A stretch of DNA of 64,000 bases from SB11 sp037968475 (GCA_037968475.1 JBBKVO010000040.1:36571-100570), one strand, 5' to 3'; shown: positions 1-8,955, counted from the first letter of the stretch. A program made the numbers and translations. The notes: a model not told the origin generated them from the sequence alone.

Positions 1-1434
1 AAAAGAAAATTTGGATTTTTTTGGTTGATGTTTACCTTTTTGGTGGCATCAGGCGGAGTTTTTTGGTGGGTATATTCACACGATTTTTTTACAACCCCTA
101 CTTCTCACCAACAGTGGTCAGCCGATACTGCAACTAATCAAGAAACAGAAAACGAAGGATTTATTACAGCACCTCAAACAGATAACCAATACACACAAGA
201 AGAGTATAACAACAATCAATCTCAGAATACAGCACATGGCAGCTCTGAACAGTATAACCCACAAGTAGGAGGGCCTACTACGTTAATGGCCGCCCAATAT
301 AGCAGTGCCGAACAAGAGTGGAGTGAACAAACTAAAAGCGAGACTTCGGCAGGTGCAGCAGGTCAAACAAGTATACCTACACTGGCAGATAAAAACACCA
401 AACAAACTAAAGGAGAAGGCAATCCTAACAATACGCCAATAGCTGAAACAGTACAGCCTAAAAACAATAACCCTGAGAAGCCTTTGCAAGCTGATAATGG
501 AAACAGAAAAGGTAATGAAGATAACGGTAATAGCACCAATGGAGAGGATAACAACAGTGGAGGTAATGATTTAGGTAAAACCACACCACCCCAAGGCAAA
601 GGAGTAGACCAAAACAATAGTACACCGCCTGCAACACCTGATAATACACAAGGGGGACAACAAGAAAAAGGCACACAAAACAGTACATCACCCAATACTC
701 CTGCACAAGCAAGTACCTCAACCGATACAGGAACTCCTGCTGATGATGCATTGGCAAAAGACGAGGAGAAAGACGCAGAAAAAGAAAAAAACAAAAAAGG
801 GGATGGTAATAAACAGGTATTGCTGAAAAACAGCATTTCTCCCGTTTTTGGCAGCAACTATACCCGTTTGCTGCAACCTAGTGGCAACCAATACAACAAC
901 CGTTTATACTTTGGGTTGTTATACAACTACTATTTTAATACCCGATGGCAAATGGCCGCAGGGTTAGGCTATAGTACAGTTGGTGTTAATGGCTTTATTA
1001 AACAATATACCCAACAAACCTATTCGTTTGGGATAAATACCCAGCAAACTACTATTAGCACGCAAAAACTACACTATATAGAAGCCCCCGTTTTGGTACG
1101 ATATGCTTTGGGGCAAAATATTAGCTTTGTAGGTGGAGCAAATATTAACTATTTGATTAATACCGATAATAGCCTAAGCCAATACAGTTTTGCCAGCCTT
1201 AGTGGAGAAACAAACTCAAGTAGTTCAGCTACTGCATATATGCGCGGTTTAAACCGTTGGGATGTGCAACTGCAATTAGGTATTGAAGCCAATTTTTGGC
1301 AACGTATGCACCTAGGGCTTTTAGCTAATAGCGGGCTTATGGATGTGGGTATAAATAATTATTACAACAATACTGTTTTAGACCGCAACAGGCGATTACA
1401 GTTATATATTAGGTATGATATTTTTAGGTTTTAA
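1..1434 (+). CDS. Outer-membrane beta-barrel (PorT-like) protein with N-terminal membrane anchor, 5'-partial
   Basis: The frame is open from base 1, so the true start probably lies outside the window; TTG at 25 and ATG at 28 fall inside a hydrophobic segment that follows a basic KRK stretch. Order seen: one transmembrane helix, about 230 residues of Gln/Asn/Thr/Gly-rich low-complexity linker ending in a charged Glu/Lys patch, then about 190 residues of alternating aromatic beta-strands ending in Phe, as expected for an outer-membrane barrel domain of the PF13568 type. The architecture (cytoplasmic start, one helix, linker, barrel domain) is common in Bacteroidota next to sigma factors. Its stop overlaps the next gene by 20 bp, so the two are probably co-transcribed. 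Function unknown. Confidence 0.8.
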   Translation, partial: KRKFGFFWLMFTFLVASGGVFWWVYSHDFFTTPTSHQQWSADTATNQETENEGFITAPQTDNQYTQEEYNNNQSQNTAHGSSEQYNPQVGGPTTLMAAQYSSAEQEWSEQTKSETSAGAAGQTSIPTLADKNTKQTKGEGNPNNTPIAETVQPKNNNPEKPLQADNGNRKGNEDNGNSTNGEDNNSGGNDLGKTTPPQGKGVDQNNSTPPATPDNTQGGQQEKGTQNSTSPNTPAQASTSTDTGTPADDALAKDEEKDAEKEKNKKGDGNKQVLLKNSISPVFGSNYTRLLQPSGNQYNNRLYFGLLYNYYFNTRWQMAAGLGYSTVGVNGFIKQYTQQTYSFGINTQQTTISTQKLHYIEAPVLVRYALGQNISFVGGANINYLINTDNSLSQYSFASLSGETNSSSSATAYMRGLNRWDVQLQLGIEANFWQRMHLGLLANSGLMDVGINNYYNNTVLDRNRRLQLYIRYDIFRF

Positions 1435-2575
1435 AAAATATAGTATTGTAGCCGCGCTGCTGGCTACAAGTCTTTTGTTTGTAGCCAACTGCAAGCCAAA
1501 AGATGAGCCTTTTGACGAAGGCAAGGGCTCGCCTGTGTTTTTTATTAGCGGAGGTATAGACGGAAAACCAACACAGTACATAGCTGGTGTAGATAGCTAC
1601 TATATGTACTCGCGATACAGGTACTCGGCAGCCGATAGTTTATATTGGTTTGAGGCTGAACTTAAAAAAACAAATTGTACTACTTGCCCCAAAAGTATAC
1701 TAATAAGCATTGCTGATGCCGAAGTTTCGGGTGGTACAAGCCCGGTAAATATTAACAAAATAGTTCAGCCCGATTCATTTATATATCTTTCTCCTTCGGG
1801 CGGTACAACCATTACACACAGCTACAAATTGGATTTTATTGCTGAAGATACAGGCTATAAAAACCCTTCATACGTATGGGATTTTGGTGGCGCAGGCACA
1901 TCAACACTAAAAAACCCCTCCTTTACTTTTACCGATTCACAAATACGTAATGTATGCCTCACTATTACCGATTTAACTTCGTCGTGCAAAAACACAGCAT
2001 GCAATATTATTCAGCCTCAAGTAGCAAGTTCTGATACTTGCTCACCAAGGTTTAGCTATGTAACATTGGGTGATACAGCCGTGCAGTTTATCAATCAATC
2101 AACGGGAGGAAGTTATCTTTGGGATTTTGGTGATGGGCTCTTCTCAAATCAACAGTCTCCCCTAAAAAAATATAGTAAAAAAGACACCTATAAAGTTTGC
2201 CTTACTGTAAGCACATCAACTTGTACACAAACAATTTGTAAATCAGTAGTACTTGCCGATGCTAGTTTTACCTGCGGGGCAAGTTTTTACGTTGGGGGTG
2301 CTAAGGCTGATAGTGTAGTAACTAATACCTCCCAAACATCATCAATAATGGTTAGCTATATTGATGAAAACGGTGTGTTATACCAAAGTAATCTGCAAAA
2401 TCAGCCTGTGGGCTCAAATTTTATTAAAGTATCTACTCGAAATTACACCCCTAACGAAAAGGGAGAGAAAACCCAGTTGCTAAATGTAACCTTCAAGTGC
2501 AGGGTATATAGCAGCGGAGGTGCTTTTAAAGATATAGTAGTTACCAATGGGATAATAGCTGTAGCCTACCCATAG
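1415..2575 (+). CDS. PKD-domain lipoprotein
   Basis: The N-terminus has a hydrophobic signal ending in a lipobox-like FVANC, so a lipoprotein is predicted. Two PKD-type units are visible, each with a WDFG core (YVWDFGGAG near residue 150 and YLWDFGDG near 235) followed by a strand of the type VCLTI/VCLTV. Cysteines are numerous in the mature part. PKD domains are extracellular beta-sandwiches used for protein or glycan contacts on the cell surface. The gene starts inside the end of the upstream barrel gene, which suggests translational coupling. It ends 12 bp before the convergent LysM gene. No catalytic domain is evident. Confidence 0.8.
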   Translation: MIFLGFKKYSIVAALLATSLLFVANCKPKDEPFDEGKGSPVFFISGGIDGKPTQYIAGVDSYYMYSRYRYSAADSLYWFEAELKKTNCTTCPKSILISIADAEVSGGTSPVNINKIVQPDSFIYLSPSGGTTITHSYKLDFIAEDTGYKNPSYVWDFGGAGTSTLKNPSFTFTDSQIRNVCLTITDLTSSCKNTACNIIQPQVASSDTCSPRFSYVTLGDTAVQFINQSTGGSYLWDFGDGLFSNQQSPLKKYSKKDTYKVCLTVSTSTCTQTICKSVVLADASFTCGASFYVGGAKADSVVTNTSQTSSIMVSYIDENGVLYQSNLQNQPVGSNFIKVSTRNYTPNEKGEKTQLLNVTFKCRVYSSGGAFKDIVVTNGIIAVAYP

Positions 2576-2587
2576 GAAAAGTTTTTT

Positions 2588-3721
2588 TTAATTCCCTTTT
2601 CTGATGATTTTTAGCTTTTGATTAGGGTAAATGGTATAACCTTTAATATTATTCCATTTACGTAAGTCGTCCACCTTCACGCCATATTTTTGGGCTATTA
2701 TACCCAAGCCTTGCCCCCTTACTACAGTGTGTATAACAATAGTGCCTTCGCCCGTTTGCACATCATCACCTTTGGGTTTGGGTAGGTTTTTATCGGCCAA
2801 CTCGGGTACCTCATCAATATAGGGGTTACTGTTATAAGGCTCAAACTTCAAATTATCAATATCAGCATACCAAGGCCTGCTGCTTTTGGGCAGTTTTAGT
2901 ATATAGTTTTGTACAGAGTAGGGAACTATGCCTTTTTTAAATATCGGGTTTAGGCTTTGCAAAGTAGCCACCGTTGTGTGCAGCGCAGGCGCAAGTACCT
3001 CAAACGACATCCACTTAGTTATCCTCACTGTATCGTAGCTAATAGCATTGTAGGGTTTGGGGGTTATGCCGTGTTCGCCACTATAATTGTATATGTACAT
3101 AGCACCTATAAAGGCAGGTACAATATTTTGTGCTACGGTGGGTAAACTATCGTACATCACCCAATAATCAAACGTATTGCCGCTTTTGCGTATAAATTTG
3201 TTTATAGTAAGGGTATTGGTGGTAAAAGCAGCCATAACCATAGGCCAGCTATTGTATATTAAATGAAGTTCTTTTAAGTATTTGCCTGCTAATAGCGTAG
3301 TGCTCTCAAAATCCATACGTTCATCAACGTAAGTATTCATTTTTAGGCCATACATACGTGCCACCCTAAATTGCAATGCCCAAGGGCCACAATTACCGCT
3401 TTCGTCATCTTTATAAAAAAAATCGATACCCGAAGCCGCAAGTGCATATAAACCTACCTGAGTAGGTATGTTATAGCTACGCATCACCGAGTCTAAAAAA
3501 GGTTTGTAGTATTGGTACCTGCCCAGTGCCTCGGCGGTAGCTTTCGGATCGCTTAAATACTCGGCAATAATTTCGCTAACAAAAGGGTGATAGCCCATGT
3601 TTAAACTATCAACTTTTTTTAGTCTCTTAGCATACAGCGAGTCGTTATTGATTGCAAACGCTGTTTGCACAACACAAAAAAGAAGAAGTAGGGTAAAAAA
3701 TGTATTTCTGTAAAACCTCAT
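2588..3721 (-). CDS. LysM protein with degenerate lytic-transglycosylase (MltD-like) domain
   Basis: Starting at 3721 gives an N-terminus of MRFYRN plus a hydrophobic signal peptide ending near TAFA; the longer reading from 3829 would overlap gatA and bury the signal peptide, so it is rejected. A MltD-like SLT region covers roughly residues 70-200 (YALAASGID, then ARMYGLK, then YVDERMDFE, then AGKYLKEL). It is followed by a weak and then a clear C-terminal LysM (VVRGQGLGIIAQKYGV to YPNQKLKI). LysM binds peptidoglycan. The family's catalytic Glu (usual context LxxVES) reads LAAS here, and the usual AYNAG reads AFTTN, so the fold may be retained without activity. Confidence 0.78.
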   Translation of the reverse strand: MRFYRNTFFTLLLLFCVVQTAFAINNDSLYAKRLKKVDSLNMGYHPFVSEIIAEYLSDPKATAEALGRYQYYKPFLDSVMRSYNIPTQVGLYALAASGIDFFYKDDESGNCGPWALQFRVARMYGLKMNTYVDERMDFESTTLLAGKYLKELHLIYNSWPMVMAAFTTNTLTINKFIRKSGNTFDYWVMYDSLPTVAQNIVPAFIGAMYIYNYSGEHGITPKPYNAISYDTVRITKWMSFEVLAPALHTTVATLQSLNPIFKKGIVPYSVQNYILKLPKSSRPWYADIDNLKFEPYNSNPYIDEVPELADKNLPKPKGDDVQTGEGTIVIHTVVRGQGLGIIAQKYGVKVDDLRKWNNIKGYTIYPNQKLKIIRKGN

Positions 3722-3788
3722 TAGCATATCTATTGCAGAATTAATACCTAAACGCCAAATAAGGTAAAATATTTGCCCACAAAAATTT

Positions 3789-5204
3789 TTATAGGGTATC
3801 AGCAAATGCCAATAATTGGGCATCGGCATTTTTGGCTGCCATTAATTGCACTCCCCAAGGCATTCCATCAGTATCAACACCTGCGGGTATTGATATGGCG
3901 GGTATACCTGCCAATGGAGCTTGCACAGTAAAAATATCGGCAAGATACATGGCCACTGGGTCGGCGGCTTTGTCGCCTATTTTAAACGCAGGGGTAGGAG
4001 TTGTGGGTGAAAGTATAAAATCGTAGTTGCTTAAAATCTCATTGGTTTTTTGTTGCACCACCCTACGCACTTTTTGTGCTTTGGTATAGTAGGCATCGTA
4101 GTAACCTGATGACAGTACAAACGTACCCAGCATTATACGGCGTTGTACTTCTTTGCCAAAACCTTCGGCTCTCGATTTTTTAAAGGTGCTTTCCAAATCG
4201 GTAGCATTTGGGCTGCGGTAGCCATATTGCAAACCTTGGTAGCGCGATAGGTTGCTGCTTGCCTCGGCCGTAGTTAGTACATAGTAACAAGGCACCATGT
4301 GGTCTATCAATGGAAAATCAACAGCATCAACCGTATGTCCTTCGGCTTTTAGTTTTTCTATCAAAGCCAAAGTACCGTTTTTTATATCGGGGCTTACGCC
4401 TTCGGCAAAAATGGTTTCGTTTATGTAGGCAATACGTTTTTTGCCCGTATCAGTAGCAATGTTAAAATTTGGGGCAGAGTGCTGCATCATTGTAGCATCA
4501 TTTTCATCAGGCCCTGCAATTACATTCATTATAGCCTGCATATCGGCTATAGTATTGGTAAAAGGGCTTATTTGATCAAAAGATGATGCGTAGGCCAACA
4601 ACCCCCAGCGCGATACCATGCCGTAGGTGGGCTTGTAGCCATATAAACCAGTAAATGCTGCGGGTTGGCGAACCGAACCACCCGTATCGCTACCCAAAGC
4701 AGCCAAGCACATATCGGCTTGCACGGCAACTGCCGAGCCTCCTGATGAACCGCCTGAAACTCGGGTATTGTCTACATCGTTTAATACAGTTCCGTAAGCA
4801 CTGTTTTCGTTACTGGCACCCATAGCAAACTCATCGCAATTGGTGCGACCAATAAGTATACAGTCTTGCGCCAATAAACGTTCGGTAACGGTTGATGAAT
4901 ATAGCGAGATAAAGCCTTCAAGTATTTTACTGCTAGCACTTACTTTGTGCCCTTTGTAGCAAATATTGTCTTTTAGGGCTATTACCATGCCCGCTAGTGC
5001 ACCTGCTGTACCGTTTTTTATTTTTTCGTCAATTAAGGCAGCACGCTCAAGGGCTTCATCACCCCATACTTCTAAAAAAGCATTAAGGTGTTTTTTCTCC
5101 TCTATCTTGCCTAGGTAATAGCGCACAACATCAACACAGGTAGTATTACCTGCATTTATTTCAGCACGTACCTGTGCCAACGATTGAAATTTCTTCAAAG
5201 CCAC
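3789..5204 (-). CDS. gatA: Aspartyl/glutamyl-tRNA amidotransferase subunit A
   Basis: Amidase-signature enzyme of the GatCAB complex, which converts Glu-tRNA(Gln) or Asp-tRNA(Asn) to the amidated form using ammonia from glutamine. The Ser-cisSer-Lys catalytic set is visible: Lys in VIALKDNI, and the Gly/Ser-rich SGGSSGGSA with the nucleophile region GSDTGGSVRQPA. The length of 471 aa is close to the family norm. It lies 29 bp downstream of tatA in the same direction, so the two probably share the promoter upstream of tatA. gatB and gatC are not in the window. Confidence 0.95.
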   Translation of the reverse strand: MALKKFQSLAQVRAEINAGNTTCVDVVRYYLGKIEEKKHLNAFLEVWGDEALERAALIDEKIKNGTAGALAGMVIALKDNICYKGHKVSASSKILEGFISLYSSTVTERLLAQDCILIGRTNCDEFAMGASNENSAYGTVLNDVDNTRVSGGSSGGSAVAVQADMCLAALGSDTGGSVRQPAAFTGLYGYKPTYGMVSRWGLLAYASSFDQISPFTNTIADMQAIMNVIAGPDENDATMMQHSAPNFNIATDTGKKRIAYINETIFAEGVSPDIKNGTLALIEKLKAEGHTVDAVDFPLIDHMVPCYYVLTTAEASSNLSRYQGLQYGYRSPNATDLESTFKKSRAEGFGKEVQRRIMLGTFVLSSGYYDAYYTKAQKVRRVVQQKTNEILSNYDFILSPTTPTPAFKIGDKAADPVAMYLADIFTVQAPLAGIPAISIPAGVDTDGMPWGVQLMAAKNADAQLLAFADTL

Positions 5205-5233
5205 TGTGTTAGAAAATGCCCCTTTCGATTGGG

Positions 5234-5464
5234 TTATTTGGTTTCTTTTTCCTTTTCTTTCTCTACAGGTGGTGGTGTTTTCATACCTTCCTGTATTTCA
5301 TCCTTCACTTTGCTTTTAGCGTCGTTAAACTCGCGGATACCGCTGCCTAAACCACGCATAAGTTCAGGTATTTTTTTGCCGCCAAACAGTAAAAGGGCAA
5401 TAACCAAAATTAAGATCCATTCAGACCCTCCGGGCATACCGAATAAAAGAATACTTAGTGTCAT
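5234..5464 (-). CDS. tatA: Sec-independent protein translocase subunit TatA
   Basis: The 76-residue protein has the TatA/TatE plan: a short periplasmic start, a transmembrane helix rich in Ile/Leu/Val, the hallmark FGGKKIPELMRGLG hinge and amphipathic helix, and a charged Lys/Glu tail ending in KEKEKETK. TatA oligomers form the conduit through which folded proteins with twin-arginine signals cross the inner membrane. It precedes gatA on the same strand. A -7 element (TAACTTTG on the minus strand, 5482-5489) sits 18 bp upstream of the start. Confidence 0.95.
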   Translation of the reverse strand: MTLSILLFGMPGGSEWILILVIALLLFGGKKIPELMRGLGSGIREFNDAKSKVKDEIQEGMKTPPPVEKEKEKETK

Positions 5465-5481
5465 TTCTTTAATATAGACTG

Positions 5482-5489
5482 CAAAGTTA
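5482..5489 (-). promoter_or_regulatory. Promoter -7 element for tatA-gatA
   Basis: The minus strand reads TAACTTTG, an exact match to the Bacteroidota -7 consensus TAnnTTTG, 18 bp before the tatA start. I see no clear TTTG at the -33 position, so only the -7 part is supported. Confidence 0.5.
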
Positions 5490-5600
5490 CCAAAAATTTA
5501 ACAGTTGCTGTCTTTTAGGCAATATTTGTTTTGATAAGTTGTACTGCCTTCTTCACTAAATGTTTCTGAGGTAAGAATGAAGTGCTAATTTTAAAATTTG

Positions 5601-5631
5601 TTGTTAAAGTTTAAAATATTGTGCATTTTTG
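5601..5631 (+). promoter_or_regulatory. Candidate promoter of the MACPF gene
   Basis: TTG at 5601-5603, a 20-bp spacer, then CATTTTTG at 5624-5631, one mismatch from TAnnTTTG. This leaves a leader of about 32 nt before the ATG at 5671. Confidence 0.4.
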
Positions 5632-5670
5632 ATGCTTTCTCTATCATTTAATTTACTTAACTAACTAAAA

Positions 5671-7149
5671 ATGGAAAACACTATCAGTGCACAAGCATCA
5701 AGTTCTGATGCGCCTACCCTAACGGGAGCAGATTTAATGGGACGGATTTACAATGTACGATACGGTCGCATTGCTCGTTCGTCGTCAGTAAAAACCACAC
5801 AACTTTTTGATTTTAGTGATGAAACCCACGCCGTTGATATTGGTTCGCTAGGCGAGTTTTATTTGTCAGAAGATTTGCTTGTTGATGTAACTTTAGAAGA
5901 CCAAATGGGCGAAGCCACCAGCGAGGTTTTTTATTCAGAAGATGTAAATAACTCTTTTTCAGTCAATGTAGGTGTAAGTGGGTCAACAGGTTCTTTTTCG
6001 GGAGAAATGAGCGACTGTTATTCGCAAACCACCGAAAACTATTACGAAAGCTCTATGGCTCTTGCCAAGCAATTTTCGCAGTATTCCATCTACAAAATAA
6101 TGATGAAGGGTGATGCCGAGTACTGGAGAAGTTTGATGCTATCATCAGTTAATGCTGATATAAACGGCACCATGGCGGCCAGTGAGGTAGTAAGTAAATA
6201 CGGTACTCACTTTTTGGCATCGGGTTATTTTGGCGGCGTATGGATGTACGCGCAAAGTATTTCAAAATACTCATCTACAACCAGTATAGATGTTACCAAT
6301 ACCCTTAGTGCATCAGCAGAGTATGAAGGGGTTGCCATTGACAGCTCTACAACCAATGAAAGCAGTACCACTACAACTGAAAGTACTAGCCAAACCGAAT
6401 TGTTTTTAAATACTATTGGTGGCACCACTACCAGTAGTTACGATGCTTGGCAGGCATCAGTTAACGAAGGGAACTGGAATTTAGTGGCCTTTGATAACAT
6501 AACCAATGTTTCACTACAACCCTTATCGGTATTGGTAGATCCTTCAAATCAGGCACGTATTGATGAAATAGATGCCGCTATAAAAGCTGTGCTTACACCA
6601 TATTCTTTCCAAACACTGTATTGGGAGTCGGATGGTAGCCGCGAAACCATCAATTCAGGTACGATAGAAAAATCGTTTATTTTAGACCCTGCTACTGAAT
6701 CGCAAAAAGTAATTATTGGTATAGGGTTAAGTGTTGATGATAGTAATGTATCAGAACTTACGGTTAAACTTTTAGATATGCTTACGGGTACTTCCGATTG
6801 GTATACGCAAAATTCTGACGGGACACACAAACTTGTTTATAGCGATACCACTGAAACGGAAACCGTTTGTGATAATGGTTTTGTTGTTACGGGTATGGGG
6901 CTTAATGCCGGCGACCATGAAATGTACCAAAGTGTGCTTTACGGACAGGCTTTTGATGTAATGGATGTAGACAAGAATAATTATTTAGGTACACAGATTT
7001 ATGCCTTTGGGCAAAGCGATGCCGAAACTACTTATAAACCGTCTACTGGTAATGATAGGATTATAACTGGTATAGAAATAGGTGTTTACAAAGGAGATGT
7101 AGGCGCATTGTATTTATACTTCGGAAAATTTGGCAAAACTGCTGTTTAG
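5671..7149 (+). CDS. MACPF (membrane-attack-complex/perforin) domain protein
   Basis: The MACPF signature KYGTHF is at about residue 172, followed by a glycine-rich turn (GYFGG) and a Ser/Thr-rich stretch (residues ~205-250) of the kind that forms a membrane-inserting hairpin in the family. The C-terminal ~150 residues hold three similar segments, VIIGIGLSVD, VVTGMGLNAG and IITGIEIGVY, which suggest a three-fold beta-prism-like targeting domain such as that described for the Photorhabdus MACPF protein. MACPF proteins form ring-shaped pores; in Bacteroidales some kill competing strains. No N-terminal signal peptide or lipobox is visible, so the export route is unclear. It is monocistronic, with its own candidate promoter and a strong terminator. 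Function as toxin is inferred from family only. Confidence 0.88.
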   Translation: MENTISAQASSSDAPTLTGADLMGRIYNVRYGRIARSSSVKTTQLFDFSDETHAVDIGSLGEFYLSEDLLVDVTLEDQMGEATSEVFYSEDVNNSFSVNVGVSGSTGSFSGEMSDCYSQTTENYYESSMALAKQFSQYSIYKIMMKGDAEYWRSLMLSSVNADINGTMAASEVVSKYGTHFLASGYFGGVWMYAQSISKYSSTTSIDVTNTLSASAEYEGVAIDSSTTNESSTTTTESTSQTELFLNTIGGTTTSSYDAWQASVNEGNWNLVAFDNITNVSLQPLSVLVDPSNQARIDEIDAAIKAVLTPYSFQTLYWESDGSRETINSGTIEKSFILDPATESQKVIIGIGLSVDDSNVSELTVKLLDMLTGTSDWYTQNSDGTHKLVYSDTTETETVCDNGFVVTGMGLNAGDHEMYQSVLYGQAFDVMDVDKNNYLGTQIYAFGQSDAETTYKPSTGNDRIITGIEIGVYKGDVGALYLYFGKFGKTAV

Positions 7150-7170
7150 CCTTTAATTGAATACTTAAAA

Positions 7171-7205
7171 AACTCCGTGTTGATAGCTCAACACGGAGTT
7201 TTTTT
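7171..7205. terminator. Bidirectional rho-independent terminator
   Basis: Perfect 13-bp stem (AACTCCGTGTTGA with its complement), 4-nt loop TAGC, T-run on the plus side and A-run on the other. It lies between the convergent MACPF and YcxB-like genes and can serve both. Confidence 0.9.
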
Positions 7206-7212
7206 ATATTAA

Positions 7213-7308
7213 TTATTGTTTATAATGTCTTACCTCAATTACCTGTGTATTGGCAGCCCTGTCGCCCAGTCTTCTGCCGTCTTTATCAACCAAAACTAAT
7301 TTGGTGTA
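7213..7308 (-). pseudogene. 31-codon in-frame open extension after the YcxB-like gene's stop
   Basis: Immediately after the TAA of the YcxB-like gene, the same frame stays open for 31 codons (from YTKLVLVDKDGRRL to VIEVRHYKQ) and ends in TAA just before the terminator. The composition looks protein-like. It may be the former C-terminus of that protein cut off by a nonsense mutation, or the tail of a lost gene. It has no start codon of its own. Confidence 0.4.
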
Positions 7309-7815
7309 TTATGCCTTTGTTTTTAATTTGTTAGTAGTTGCCATTTCTATCAGTCGTTCCAAATCACCCTCGTTTTTAAAAGCAGTTTTGGGTATAAAAT
7401 TACCCATGTTTTGTGCTTTCCACAATATTACCCAGTTTTTGGTTTGCTTCACCGCCACATAGTCTTTCCAAGGGTTTTTCTCTTTTACGGTTTTGCCTTT
7501 TATCACTATTTGTTTTTCATCAATAGTATAGTGCAAACGCTCGTGCAAAAGTGGTAATGTGTTGTATAGGGTGCGTACGCGGTAAAACAAAATTATCGGC
7601 AAAGCCAATAATACATACGCAAATACAAGCAACGCAATAATATATATGGGTGATGAAAACAGCGTATCAGCAGTTAAATTACCCGTAATTATACTTACCA
7701 AAAGCATAACAATGGCAGCTGCTAATACTATAATCAAAGCGGGATTGCGGTATACAAGAGCATAGTTTAGCTTTATGTATTCTATACCGTTTATTTCAAC
7801 ATCAAGTTCTATCAT
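7309..7815 (-). CDS. YcxB-like two-helix membrane protein
   Basis: From the start at 7815 (MIELDVEING) the protein has an N-terminal beta segment, two transmembrane helices (about residues 30-50 and 65-90), then a PH-like C-terminal part with LHYTIDEKQIVIKGK and a WKDYVAVKQTKNWVILW motif. This matches the YcxB-like family (PF14317) of unknown function. The longer reading from 7863 adds 16 residues that resemble no signal and is less likely. The frame continues open past its stop for 31 codons. It is convergent with the MACPF gene and divergent from metF. Confidence 0.7.
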   Translation of the reverse strand: MIELDVEINGIEYIKLNYALVYRNPALIIVLAAAIVMLLVSIITGNLTADTLFSSPIYIIALLVFAYVLLALPIILFYRVRTLYNTLPLLHERLHYTIDEKQIVIKGKTVKEKNPWKDYVAVKQTKNWVILWKAQNMGNFIPKTAFKNEGDLERLIEMATTNKLKTKA

Positions 7816-7884
7816 AATATTTAAGGGTTTAAATATATGCAAAGCACTATTTAGCACAAACACACAGCCTATAAAAGTTTATAC

Positions 7885-7892
7885 TATTTTTG
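7885..7892 (+). promoter_or_regulatory. Candidate -7 element for metF
   Basis: TATTTTTG matches TAnnTTTG and lies 20 bp before the metF ATG. No convincing -33 element was found. Confidence 0.4.
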
Positions 7893-7912
7893 CATTTCTT
7901 TAAACCCAGCTG

Positions 7913-8869
7913 ATGAAAATTGTTGACCATATAAAAAATGCTAAAGGTAAAACCCTTTTTTCGTTCGAGATACTTCCTCCATTAAAAGGTAAGGGCATTG
8001 AAAGTATATACGAGGGTATTGACCCTTTGCTTGAATTTAAGCCCAAGTTTGTTGATGTAACCTACCACCGTGAGGAGTACATAGAGAAAAAACTGGCGGA
8101 TGGAAGTTACCGCAAAATAACCACTAAAAAACGTCCCGGTACGGTGGCTATTTGCGCAGCTATAATGAATAAATACCATGTTGATGCTGTGCCGCACCTT
8201 ATTTGTGGTGGTTTTAGCAAAGAAGAAACAGAGAATGCCCTAATAGACCTTGCATTTTTGGGCATTGATAATGTTTTGGCTTTGCGTGGTGATAATGCTA
8301 AAGGCGAAAAAACATTTACGCCTGATGCTAATGGAAACAAAAACGCACTAGAATTGCTTGAGCAAATACAAAACATGAACAATGGGGCATATATGGATGA
8401 AGAATTATCGGATGCTTTCCCAACAAAGTTTTGTGCAGGTGTAGCCGGTTATCCTGAGAAACACCAAGATGCACCCAATATAAAAAGCGATTTAAACTTT
8501 TTGAAAAGGAAGGTTGATGCGGGTGCAGAATTTATTGTTACTCAAATGTTTTATGATAACAGTAAGTACTTTGAGTTTGTAGATAAATGCAGAGAAGCGG
8601 GCATAAACGTACCCATAATACCAGGGCTTAAACCACTTACTACCAAAAAGCAACTGTTTATACTGCCCAATCTGTTCCACATGGATATTCCCGAAGAGTT
8701 ATCAGAAGCGGTAGAGACTTGCAAAGACAATAATCAAGTAACGCAAGTGGGTATAGAGTGGGCCATACAACAATCGAAAGAATTAAAAGAAAAAGGTGCG
8801 CCCGTACTGCATTATTACACCATGGGTAGAAGCGAAGCCACTTATAAAATTGCCAAAGAAGTATTTTAA
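7913..8869 (+). CDS. metF: Methylenetetrahydrofolate reductase
   Basis: A FAD-dependent TIM-barrel enzyme reducing 5,10-methylene-THF to 5-methyl-THF, the methyl donor for methionine synthesis. Family landmarks are the N-terminal FSFEILPPLKGKG (with the active-site Glu), FVDVTYH, VPHLICGGFSKEE, ALRGD, and AGAEFIVTQMFYD with PIIPGLKPL towards the end. The length of 318 aa is typical for bacterial MetF. It is followed by rsgA in the same direction after an 84-bp spacer that contains a 7-bp-phased repeat. Confidence 0.95.
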   Translation: MKIVDHIKNAKGKTLFSFEILPPLKGKGIESIYEGIDPLLEFKPKFVDVTYHREEYIEKKLADGSYRKITTKKRPGTVAICAAIMNKYHVDAVPHLICGGFSKEETENALIDLAFLGIDNVLALRGDNAKGEKTFTPDANGNKNALELLEQIQNMNNGAYMDEELSDAFPTKFCAGVAGYPEKHQDAPNIKSDLNFLKRKVDAGAEFIVTQMFYDNSKYFEFVDKCREAGINVPIIPGLKPLTTKKQLFILPNLFHMDIPEELSEAVETCKDNNQVTQVGIEWAIQQSKELKEKGAPVLHYYTMGRSEATYKIAKEVF

Positions 8870-8920
8870 AATCGATTTTATGTTTAAAGTTTTACGTTTT
8901 CGGTTAAATGCCAAAAAGTA

Positions 8921-8955
8921 ACTTAAAACAGTAGACTGGAAACTGGAAACTAAAT
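8921..8955 (+). repeat. Degenerate heptad array abutting the rsgA start codon
   Basis: Five consecutive 7-mers in strict phase: ACTTAAA, ACAGTAG, ACTGGAA, ACTGGAA, ACTAAAT. The last unit runs into the ATG of rsgA (8954). Confidence 0.6.

Noticed and set aside
363..857. 164-codon minus-strand ORF inside the first gene
   Set aside because: It mirrors the low-complexity linker of the plus-strand gene, giving Cys/Phe/Ser/Leu-rich nonsense; no start context and no domain.
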